Part shown: positions 31,581-39,453 of the stretch, one piece after another | How positions within the stretch are numbered: position 1 is the first letter of the stretch | Layout: each line of letters opens with the position of its first letter | Assembly: GCA_020723325.1 (NCBI GenBank) | Contig: DYJD01000018.1 | Coordinates: forward strand, 1 to 64,000 | Reading direction: 5' to 3' | Source: Desulfosudis oleivorans | GTDB lineage: Bacteria > Desulfobacterota > Desulfobacteria > Desulfobacterales > SURF-7 | Length of the DNA: 64,000 nt | Notes under the pieces: model-generated | What the model was told of the DNA's origin: nothing | The model's input: the letters and a program-made list of their open reading frames with translations, nothing else | Database searches by the model: none | Position numbers and translations under genes: made by a program

Positions 31581-32960
31581 TTGGCAAGAATATTGATCAT
31601 CGATGATGACCAGGCCGTATGCCGGCTCCTGGCCGCCATGGTTGAGCGCCTGGGTCATGCCGCTGTCTGGGCTTGCACGGCGGCCGACGGCATGCAAAAG
31701 GTCAGGACAGGGGCTTTTGATGTGGTGTTGCTGGATGTGAACCTGCCCGACGGAAACGGAATCGACATGTTGCCTGGGATCCGGCGGGCGTCCTCCCAGC
31801 CGGAAGTCATCATCATGACCGGTTACGGCGGCAAGCAGGGCGCGGAAATGGCCATCAAGAACGGCGCCTGGGATTATCTTGAAAAGTCGGAAGCCCCGGA
31901 AGCCACCTTGCTGGCTTTGAAACGCGTGATTCAATACCGGGAGCAGGTGACCGGAAGGCAAAAAGACCCGGTGGTTTTGAAACTGGACGGAATCGTGGGC
32001 GCGGATGAGGGCTTTCGGGACTGCCTGAACCTTTTGGCCAAAGCCGCCGGCGGGAACATGAACGTTCTGATCACCGGGGATACCGGTACGGGCAAGGAGC
32101 TTTTTGCCCGGGCCATTCATCAAAACAGCGCACGGGCAAGGTCCAATTTTGTGGTGGTGGATTGCGCCTGCCTGCCGGAAACCCTGGTGGAAAGCATTTT
32201 GTTCGGCCATGTCAAGGGCGCTTTCACCGGCGCCGGGCACGATCACAACGGTTTGATCGCCGAAGCCCACCAGGGTACCCTGTTTTTAGATGAAATCGGG
32301 GAAATGCCTTTGTCCATCCAGAAATCCTTTCTGCGGGTGCTGGAGGAACACAGCTATCGCCCCATCGGCGGCCAGCGCGAACGCCGCAGCGATTTCAGAC
32401 TGGTGGCCGCCACCAACGTGGACCTGGAACAATTGACCGCGGCCGGCGCCTTTCGTAAAGACCTGCTCTACCGCATCCGCGCCCTTGCCGTCCATTTACC
32501 GAGATTGGCCGTCCGGCGGGCGGATATCCGGCCCTTGACCGTTCATCATGTGCACCGGTTCTGCGAGCGCCGCAGGATTGAAATGAAATCCTGTTCCACG
32601 GATTTCATGGAGGTCCTGGAAACCCATGACTGGCCCGGCAATGTGCGGGAGCTTGTCAATACCCTGGATGTGGCGGTTTCCACGGCCGTTTCCGAACCGG
32701 TGCTGTTCGCCCGGCATCTGCCGGAACATTTGCGCATCCGGGCGGTCCAGTCCGGCCTGGGACAGGGGCAGCCTTCGGCCGGGATGGGAAAGACCATGAC
32801 CCTTAAGGAGATCCGTAAAGAGGCGGCCTTGAAAGCCGAAAAACAATATTTGCAGGAACTGGCGGCCAGGGTGGGCGGCGATGTGCGGGAGGCCTGCCGG
32901 ATTTCGGGGTTGTCCCGGTCGCGCTATTATGAATTGTTGAAGGAGCATGGGCTGGACTGA
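31581..32960 (+). CDS. NtrC-family sigma-54-dependent response regulator
   Basis: A 459-residue regulator starting at TTG 31581, with GGAGGA at 31571-31576 and no competing ATG. Receiver domain ARILIIDDDQAV with phospho-Asp in VVLLDVNLPD; AAA+ domain with Walker A GDTGTGKE and the sigma-54 contact loop GAFTGA (in HVKGAFTGAGHDHNG), Walker B LFLDEIGEM; C-terminal Fis-type helix-turn-helix (CRISGLSRSRYYELLKEHG). It activates sigma-54 promoters when phosphorylated. Its end is followed closely by the kinase at 32983 and divergent from the kinase at 29371, so either may be its partner. No target promoter could be located. Confidence 0.94.
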   Translation: MARILIIDDDQAVCRLLAAMVERLGHAAVWACTAADGMQKVRTGAFDVVLLDVNLPDGNGIDMLPGIRRASSQPEVIIMTGYGGKQGAEMAIKNGAWDYLEKSEAPEATLLALKRVIQYREQVTGRQKDPVVLKLDGIVGADEGFRDCLNLLAKAAGGNMNVLITGDTGTGKELFARAIHQNSARARSNFVVVDCACLPETLVESILFGHVKGAFTGAGHDHNGLIAEAHQGTLFLDEIGEMPLSIQKSFLRVLEEHSYRPIGGQRERRSDFRLVAATNVDLEQLTAAGAFRKDLLYRIRALAVHLPRLAVRRADIRPLTVHHVHRFCERRRIEMKSCSTDFMEVLETHDWPGNVRELVNTLDVAVSTAVSEPVLFARHLPEHLRIRAVQSGLGQGQPSAGMGKTMTLKEIRKEAALKAEKQYLQELAARVGGDVREACRISGLSRSRYYELLKEHGLD

Positions 32961-32982
32961 ATGCGGATACAAGGTAGGAATA

Positions 32983-35900
32983 ATGGGTGAGAATTTTTTA
33001 TCAAGCGTCGGCCGTCAGCCTGGAAACTTTGCCGCGGCCAAATGGCAATTGCTGGTTTTCGGCTGCGCAGTGCTGGTGGTGTTGGCGGTGGGGGGCGGGT
33101 TTTACCGGTTTCAGGAAAGGGAATTGCACGGCCGGGCCGTGGCTGAATTGCAGGCCATTGCCGATATGAAGGTGAAGCAGATCGCCGCCTGGCGGCAGGC
33201 CCTGGTGGAAGATGCGTTCTTATTGATGGAAAACCCGTTTTTGATGGAGGAACTCTGCAAGCGTTTGGAAGACCGGAGCATGGAAAGCGGGGAGGAAATT
33301 CAGGCTGCTTTTCGTTCCTTGAAGCAATATCGCCGTTATTACGATGTGCTGGTGGTGGACCGGGAAGGACGGGTGTGGCTGAGTCTGAACAGCCGGGGGA
33401 CGGCTTCCATACATCCAAAGATCGGGCAAACGTTGCAAGAGGCCTGGGCGGCCCGATCGCCGGTGTTGACGGATCTGCAAGAGGGCCCGGGAAACCTGCC
33501 GCCCCACTTGGACGTGGTGGCGCCTGTGTTGAAACGCAACAGCCCGGCCCCTGAGTTAGTCGGCGCCGTTGTTTTACGGATGGATGCCGGGGATTTTCTT
33601 TATCCCTTGATTCAATCCTGGCCCCTGCCCAGCGCCGGCGCCGAGACGTTGCTGGTGCGGCGGGAAGGGGATGAAGTACTTTTCTTGAATGAGTTGCGCC
33701 ATCAGACGGGGGTTGCCTTGAAATTAAAGATTCCCCTGAGCCGGACGGACGTGCCGGCGGTGATGGCCGTGTCGGGCCGGACGGGTGTGGTGGAGGGGCT
33801 GGATTATCGCGGCGTGCCGGTCCTGGCGGTGCTGATGGCGGTGCCGGACTCCCCCTGGTTCATGGTGGCCAAGGTTGATCATGATGAGGTTTTTGTTTTT
33901 TGGCATTTTGCCGCTGGTTTGATCCTGACCCTGATGGCCATGGTGGTTCTGGCCCTGGCTGCCTTCCTGGGCATGATCGTTCAACGCAACAAAAAGGCGC
34001 ATTACCGCGCCATGGTTCAGGCCCAGGCCTCCCTGGTCCAAAGCGAGGAGCGCCACCGCACCACCCTGATGAGCGTGGGCGACGGCGTGATGGTTACGGA
34101 TAAGGCCGGCCGGGTGACCATGCTGAATGCCGTGGCCGAACAACTTACCGGCTGGAGCGGGGCTGAAGCCCAGGGACGTCCTATCACGGAAGTGTTCCGG
34201 ATCATCAATGAGGAGAGCCGTGAAACCGTGGAAAATCCGGTGCACAAGGTTTTGCGGGAAGGCACGGTGGTCGGCCTGGCCAACCATACCCTGCTCATCG
34301 CCCGCAATGGTTTTGAACGGCCCATTGCCGACAGCGGCGCGCCCATCCGGACAGAGGACGGCCAGGTGATCGGTGTTGTCCTGGTTTTCCGGGATCAAAG
34401 CGCCGAACGTGCCGCGGAAGCGGCCTTGCGGGCCGGCGAAGAACGCTATCGGCTGCTTTTCAATGCCATGCTGGAGGGTTTTGCCCATCACGAGCTCATT
34501 TGCGACGATCATGGCCGGCCGGTGGATTATCGTTTTCTGCAGGTCAACCCGGCCTTTGAGCGCATGACCGGCCTGGCGGCAAGGGACATCATCGGCAGAA
34601 CCGTCCGGGAAGTGCTGCCGAAGACCGAATCCCATTGGATCGAGACTTACGGCCAGGTGGCCCTGACCGGCAAGCCGGTCCAGTTTGAAAATTATTCCCG
34701 GGAAATCGAGCGCCACTTTCGGGTGTCGGCTTTCTGTCCGACACCGGGGCAGTTCGCGGTGAGTTTCGAGGACATCACCGCCGAGAAACAGGCGGATGCG
34801 GAAAGGGAAATCATGATCGATCTGTTGGGGCTGATGAATTCCCGGAATGATATTCAGGCCCTGATCCGGGATGTGACCGCCTTAATGCAGTCCTTTAGCG
34901 GGTGCGAGGCGGTGGGGGTCCGGCTCCAGGACGGGGATGATTTTCCCTATTTCGAGACCCGCGGTTTCCCGGCGGAATTTGTGGCCTTGGAATTCAGCCT
35001 GTGTATCCGGGATCGGGAAGGAAAAATCCTGAGGGACGAAGCCGGCAAGCCTTTGCTGGAATGCATGTGCGGCAATATCATCCGCGGCCGTTTTAATCCG
35101 GCCTTGCCGTTTTTTACCAAAAACGGCAGCTTCTGGACCAATTCCACCAGCGAGCTCCTCAGCTCCACCGGGGACGCGGACCGTCTGGCGCCAACGCGCA
35201 ACCGCTGCAACAGCGCGGGCTATGAATCCGTGGCCCTGGTGCCGCTCAGGTTCGCCGATGAGACTTTTGGTTTGATGCAATTCAACGATAAGCGCCGTAA
35301 CCGTTTCAGCAAGGAGCGCATGGAGCTGCTGGAACGCCTGGCCGACAATTTGGCCATCGGCCTGGCCCAGCGCCGCACGGCCTTGGAGTTGATGGAAAGC
35401 GAACAGCATTTCCGCACCCTTTCGGATTCCGGCCAGGCCCTGGTCTGGGCCTCCGGTACGGATAAAAAATGCAATTATTTCAATCGGCCTTGGCTGGAGT
35501 TCACCGGCCGCAGCCTGGCGGACGAACTGGGGGACGGTTGGACCGCCGGCGTGCATCCAGAAGACCTGGCCGGTTGCCTGCACACTTATTCCACGGCTTT
35601 TGACCGCCGGGATTTTTTCAGCATGACCTATCGTCTGCGTCGTCACGACGGCGAGTATCGTTGGATCCAGGATAACGGCACACCGCGCTACGACAGCACC
35701 GGCAAGTTCATCGGCTATATCGGTCATTGCCTGGATATCACCGCCCTCAAGCAGGCCGAGGCGGAAAAGGAACGCCTGCTGGACCAGTTGCTTCAGTCCC
35801 AGAAAATGGAGGCCGTGGGCCGCCTGGCCGGCGGCGTGGCCCATGATTTCAACAATATGTTGTCCATAATCCTGGGTTATGGGGAGATGTTACTGGACGC

Positions 35901-36930
35901 AAGGGAGCTTTCCAGCCTCCAGCACGAGAATCTCAAGGAAATGCTGGAAGCCGCCGGCCGCGCCAAAAATCTGACCCGCCAGCTGCTGGCCTTTGGCCGC
36001 AAACAGATGCTGGAGATGAAGATCGTGGATATCAACCAGGTCGTTCGCGGTATTGAAAAACTGCTGCGCCGCACCATCGGCGAGGATATCGAATTGAAGG
36101 TGGATCTGCGGGCCGCGGAGCTGCATGTGCGCGCCGATGTTTCCCAACTGGAGCAGATTCTCATGAACCTTGCGATCAATGCCCGGGACGCCATGCCTGA
36201 CGGCGGAACCTTGACCCTGGAGACCGCCGTGGCAACCCTGGATGAGGTCCTTGTCGACCAAAAGCCCGGAGCTGCTGCGGGAACCTATGCCTTGATCGCC
36301 GTGAGCGACCAGGGCGCCGGCATGGATGCCGAAACCGTGAGCCACATTTTCGAACCCTTTTTCACCACCAAGGAAGTGGGCAAGGGTACCGGGCTGGGGC
36401 TTTCCATGGTGTACGGCATCGTCAAACAGCACGGCGGCAACATCTATGTGTACAGCGAACCGGGGCAGGGCGCTGTTTTCAAGATCTATCTGCCCTTGGC
36501 AGAAGGGGCCGCGCTCCGGATGGACGAAACTCCGGTTCAAACCGCAACCAAGACGCCGGAAGCCGCCGCCACCGTGCTCGTGGTGGAAGATGAGCCCGCT
36601 GTGCGCAGGCTCACCTGCGTCATGCTCAAGAAAAAGGGGTATCATATTCTGGAAGCCGGCCATCCCAGGGCGGCCATCGAGCTGGCCCGGGACTACCGGG
36701 ATCCCATCCACCTCCTGCTCACCGACGTGGTCATGCCGGACATGAAAGCCAAGGAACTGGCAGGTCGAATTCAGGCCCTGCACCCGGAAACCAGGGTGCT
36801 GTACATGTCGGGTTACACGGAAAACGTCATCGTGCGCCAAGGGGTTCTGGACAAGGGCGTGCAGTTGATCCAGAAGCCGTTTACCGCTGCGGGATTGGAG
36901 GAAAAGATAAAAAAAGCAATTATGAATTAG
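32983..36930 (+). CDS. Membrane-bound multi-PAS/GAF hybrid histidine kinase
   Basis: A 1315-residue protein. I start at ATG 32983 (AAGGTAGGAATA just upstream) rather than 32947. Order: membrane segment about 22-42, periplasmic sensor domain, second membrane segment about 306-332 (GLILTLMAMVVLALAAFLGM), PAS, PAS, GAF with C674, C694, C696 and C742, a third PAS, DHp with H954 in [10 protein letters not shown], ATPase with GTGLGLSM, and a receiver from about 1195. The GAF resembles that of the kinase at 29371. Its final residues (KKAIMN) and TAG stop lie in a GAATTAN repeat. The signal sensed is unknown. It follows the sigma-54 regulator in the same direction, which favours pairing. Confidence 0.92.
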   Translation: MGENFLSSVGRQPGNFAAAKWQLLVFGCAVLVVLAVGGGFYRFQERELHGRAVAELQAIADMKVKQIAAWRQALVEDAFLLMENPFLMEELCKRLEDRSMESGEEIQAAFRSLKQYRRYYDVLVVDREGRVWLSLNSRGTASIHPKIGQTLQEAWAARSPVLTDLQEGPGNLPPHLDVVAPVLKRNSPAPELVGAVVLRMDAGDFLYPLIQSWPLPSAGAETLLVRREGDEVLFLNELRHQTGVALKLKIPLSRTDVPAVMAVSGRTGVVEGLDYRGVPVLAVLMAVPDSPWFMVAKVDHDEVFVFWHFAAGLILTLMAMVVLALAAFLGMIVQRNKKAHYRAMVQAQASLVQSEERHRTTLMSVGDGVMVTDKAGRVTMLNAVAEQLTGWSGAEAQGRPITEVFRIINEESRETVENPVHKVLREGTVVGLANHTLLIARNGFERPIADSGAPIRTEDGQVIGVVLVFRDQSAERAAEAALRAGEERYRLLFNAMLEGFAHHELICDDHGRPVDYRFLQVNPAFERMTGLAARDIIGRTVREVLPKTESHWIETYGQVALTGKPVQFENYSREIERHFRVSAFCPTPGQFAVSFEDITAEKQADAEREIMIDLLGLMNSRNDIQALIRDVTALMQSFSGCEAVGVRLQDGDDFPYFETRGFPAEFVALEFSLCIRDREGKILRDEAGKPLLECMCGNIIRGRFNPALPFFTKNGSFWTNSTSELLSSTGDADRLAPTRNRCNSAGYESVALVPLRFADETFGLMQFNDKRRNRFSKERMELLERLADNLAIGLAQRRTALELMESEQHFRTLSDSGQALVWASGTDKKCNYFNRPWLEFTGRSLADELGDGWTAGVHPEDLAGCLHTYSTAFDRRDFFSMTYRLRRHDGEYRWIQDNGTPRYDSTGKFIGYIGHCLDITALKQAEAEKERLLDQLLQSQKMEAVGRLAGGVAHDFNNMLSIILGYGEMLLDARELSSLQHENLKEMLEAAGRAKNLTRQLLAFGRKQMLEMKIVDINQVVRGIEKLLRRTIGEDIELKVDLRAAELHVRADVSQLEQILMNLAINARDAMPDGGTLTLETAVATLDEVLVDQKPGAAAGTYALIAVSDQGAGMDAETVSHIFEPFFTTKEVGKGTGLGLSMVYGIVKQHGGNIYVYSEPGQGAVFKIYLPLAEGAALRMDETPVQTATKTPEAAATVLVVEDEPAVRRLTCVMLKKKGYHILEAGHPRAAIELARDYRDPIHLLLTDVVMPDMKAKELAGRIQALHPETRVLYMSGYTENVIVRQGVLDKGVQLIQKPFTAAGLEEKIKKAIMN

Positions 36931-36953
36931 GAATTACGAATTATGAATTGTGG
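36916..36953 (+). repeat. GAATTAN heptamer repeat, copy 3
   Basis: GCAATTATGAATTAGGAATT followed by ACGAATTATGAATTGTGG. It contains the stop codon of the kinase gene ending at 36930. Confidence 0.85.
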
Positions 36954-36983
36954 ATTTGGGGCAATTTATAAGGGGGCGAGGGC

Positions 36984-38939
36984 ATGACAGAGGGGTTGGA
37001 GGAAAAAGAGGATCTGTACCGGTGTCTGTTTGAGCTGGAGTCGGATTCCATTTTTCTCATCGACAACGAGAGCGGGCGGATACTGGAGGCCAACGCCGCG
37101 GCGTCGGCATTGTACGGCTACAGCCGGGAGGAATTGCTGGGCCTGACCAACCGGGATCTTTCAGCCGAGCCGGAGGAAACCCGGCAGGTCACCCGGGAGT
37201 CGCCCGTTTTTCAGGACCGGGTGGTGGTGATCCCGTTGCGCCGGCATCGCAAAAAAGACGGGACTGTGTTCCCGGTGGAGATCACCGGCCGGTTTTTCAT
37301 CCGCAAGGGCCGGCCGGTGCATATTGCGGCCATCCGCGATATCAGCGCCCGTTTGCAGGCAGAGGAGGAAAGGCGCAAACTGGAGGAGCGCTACCGGTTG
37401 CTGGTGCAGAATTCCAGCGACATCATCTGGTCCTATAATCTTGCCCAGGGCAGATTCACTTTCGGTTCCCAGTCCCTGGAAAGAATCCTCGGTTACACCG
37501 AGGAGGAGGCCCGGTATAAAAAGTTGAGCTGGTTCCTGTTACCGGAAACCAAGGCACGGGTAACAGAGTCATTTAAAAAACTGGCGGCCGGAGAAATCAA
37601 GGAAAACCGGGTACTCATTGAAGCCGAGCACCGCCACAAGGACGGTTCTCTGGTGTGGATGGAAATCAGCGGCACGGTGGTGCGGGACGAATCCGGCAAA
37701 CCCGTGAGCGTCATGGGCGTATCCAGGGATATCCGCGCCCGCAAACAGGCGGAGGAAGATCGCCGGCGCCTGGAGCAGCGCCTTTTGCAGGCCCGCAAGG
37801 CTGAAAGCCTGGGCCGCATGGCCGGTGCCATTGCCCATCATTTCAACAATCTTATCGGCGCGGTCATGGGCAATCTGGAATTGGCGCGCATGGCGCCCCC
37901 CGAAAGACCGGACAAGCTCAGGGCCCGCATCGACGAGGCCCTCAAAGCCGCGGGACGGGCGGCCGAGATCAGCATGCTGATGCTCACGTATCTGGGCCGG
38001 ACCGAGGGCCGAAGAACGCCCCTGGATCTAATGAATTGTTGCGCTGAGACCATTGCCCAGCTTACGTCTTCTCTGCCCGAAGGGGTCCATTTCAAACTGG
38101 ATTTCCCCCGGGATAAAATAGTCATTTCCGCCGACGGCACCCAGATCCGTCAGATCCTGACCCACTTGCTGGTGAATGCCGGGGAGGCCATGGCCGGCCG
38201 GCCGGGCAATATTACCGTGTCCATTGCCGTAATGCCGGCCGGGGAGGTGAGTTCCATCCGGGTGTATCCGGCGGACTGGCAGCCCAGGCACGAGCAATAT
38301 GCCTGCATCTCCATAATGGATGCCGGCGCGGGCATGGATACCGACACCCTGGAAAATATTTTCGATCCTTTTTTTTCCACCAAGTTCACCGGCCGGGGAT
38401 TGGGCATACCCGTGGTGTTGGGCCTGGTGGGAAGCCATGGGGGCGCCGTGGCAGTGGAAAGCGCCCCTGGAAAGGGCACTCTGTTTCGGGTTTTTTTACC
38501 GGTTGCCGGCGGCGGTATGATCCATGCACCGGCGGTGGTCCCCGCGGATATTCCCGCACCGGATGCCGAGGCCGGACTGACCGTACTGCTGGTGGAAGAT
38601 GAGAAGATGGTGCGGGAGATGGCCCTCAGCATGCTGGAGGAACTGGGCCACCAGGTTCTATCAGCCACCAACGGCCGTTCCGCCGTGGAGATCCTGCGCA
38701 GTCAAACCGAATACATTGACTGTGTCCTGTTGGATCTGACCATGCCCGGTCTGGACGGCTGGGAAACCCTTGCCGCCCTTCGTTCCTTACGTTCGGATCT
38801 GCCGGTGATCCTCGCCAGCGGTTATGATGAAGCCCATGCCCTGGCCCACGCCTCCAAGGAGCGACCCCAGGCCTTTTTGCAGAAGCCTTATCGGATTGGG
38901 GATTTGCGACAAGCGATCAGAAAAGCAATTATGAATTAG
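36984..38939 (+). CDS. Soluble PAS-PAS hybrid histidine kinase with atypical H-box
   Basis: A 651-residue protein with GGGGGCGAGGGC before the ATG at 36984. No membrane segment. Two PAS domains (LFELESDSIFLIDNESGRIL at about 12; YRLLVQNSSDIIWSYN at about 135), DHp, ATPase (DAGAGMD and GRGLGIPV) and a receiver (VLLVEDEKMV, VLLDLTMPGLDG). The H-box reads GAIAHHFNNLIG: H285 is followed by H286 where most relatives, including four in this window, have Asp. That acidic residue normally assists autophosphorylation, so activity may differ. Also the G2 box is GRGLGIP instead of GTGLGLS. The stop codon lies in a GAATTAN repeat. Confidence 0.9.
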   Translation: MTEGLEEKEDLYRCLFELESDSIFLIDNESGRILEANAAASALYGYSREELLGLTNRDLSAEPEETRQVTRESPVFQDRVVVIPLRRHRKKDGTVFPVEITGRFFIRKGRPVHIAAIRDISARLQAEEERRKLEERYRLLVQNSSDIIWSYNLAQGRFTFGSQSLERILGYTEEEARYKKLSWFLLPETKARVTESFKKLAAGEIKENRVLIEAEHRHKDGSLVWMEISGTVVRDESGKPVSVMGVSRDIRARKQAEEDRRRLEQRLLQARKAESLGRMAGAIAHHFNNLIGAVMGNLELARMAPPERPDKLRARIDEALKAAGRAAEISMLMLTYLGRTEGRRTPLDLMNCCAETIAQLTSSLPEGVHFKLDFPRDKIVISADGTQIRQILTHLLVNAGEAMAGRPGNITVSIAVMPAGEVSSIRVYPADWQPRHEQYACISIMDAGAGMDTDTLENIFDPFFSTKFTGRGLGIPVVLGLVGSHGGAVAVESAPGKGTLFRVFLPVAGGGMIHAPAVVPADIPAPDAEAGLTVLLVEDEKMVREMALSMLEELGHQVLSATNGRSAVEILRSQTEYIDCVLLDLTMPGLDGWETLAALRSLRSDLPVILASGYDEAHALAHASKERPQAFLQKPYRIGDLRQAIRKAIMN

Positions 38940-39052
38940 AAAAAAAGCAATTAGGAATTACGAATTACGAATTATGAATTGAGGATGGAGATCAATAGAA
39001 AAGCAATTAGGAATTAGGAATTACGAATTATGAATTGAGGATGGAGATCAAT
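38929..39052 (+). repeat. GAATTAN repeats, tandem copies upstream of the IVP gene
   Basis: A partial copy ending the kinase gene, then two 56-bp direct copies beginning at 38947 and 39003. Each runs from GCAATTAGGAATTA through ACGAATTATGAATTGAGG to ATGGAGATCAAT. The second copy brings GGATGGAG, the ribosome site of the gene that starts at 39057. Confidence 0.85.
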
Positions 39053-39056
39053 TTTG

Positions 39057-39431
39057 ATGAAAGACAATGTGGTGCAGGTGAAGAGTTATGGGTTTGCATT
39101 ACGGGTGGTGAAACTGTATCGATGGTTGTGCGAGGAGAAAAAGGAGTTTGAGTTGGCAAAGCAGGTACTGCGCTCAGGGACCTCCATCGGTGCCAATGTT
39201 GAGGAAGCCCTCGGCGGCCAGTCGGAAAAAGACTTCAATGCCAAAATGACCATCGCCTACAAGGAAGCCCGGGAAACCCACTATTGGCTCCGCCTCCTAC
39301 ATGATTCTGGTTTACTAGAAGATAAAGCCTATCAATCGATTATTGCCGACTGCGCCGAACTGACCAAAATCCTCGGCTCAATCAACAAGACCATGAAAGA
39401 TAAAATAAAGGCTGAAATCCATAATTCCTAA
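39057..39431 (+). CDS. Four-helix-bundle protein (S23/IVP-like)
   Basis: A 124-residue protein starting MKDNVVQVKSYGFALRVVKL, with SGTSIGANVEEALGGQSEKD and YKEARETHYWLRLLHDSGLL. This is the family of proteins first found inside 23S rRNA intervening sequences, now often seen as stand-alone genes and structurally akin to the Avd accessory protein of diversity-generating retroelements. Its function is unknown. Here no rRNA or reverse transcriptase is nearby. The gene is bracketed by inverted copies of the GAATTAN repeat, with the ribosome site and the stop codon (TAA in AATTCCTAATTCG) both inside repeat DNA. Confidence 0.88.
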   Translation: MKDNVVQVKSYGFALRVVKLYRWLCEEKKEFELAKQVLRSGTSIGANVEEALGGQSEKDFNAKMTIAYKEARETHYWLRLLHDSGLLEDKAYQSIIADCAELTKILGSINKTMKDKIKAEIHNS

Positions 39432-39453
39432 TTCGTAATTCCTAATTCATAAT
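39417..39453 (-). repeat. GAATTAN repeat, inverted copy after the IVP gene
   Basis: ATCCATAATTCCTAATTCG then TAATTCCTAATTCATAATTG, the reverse complement of the copies upstream of 39057. It serves as the end of two convergent genes at once: the IVP gene and the minus-strand kinase that ends at 39428. Confidence 0.85.

Noticed and set aside
38929-39453. Diversity-generating retroelement suggested by the Avd-like four-helix bundle
   Set aside because: No reverse transcriptase, template repeat or variable target gene is visible nearby.
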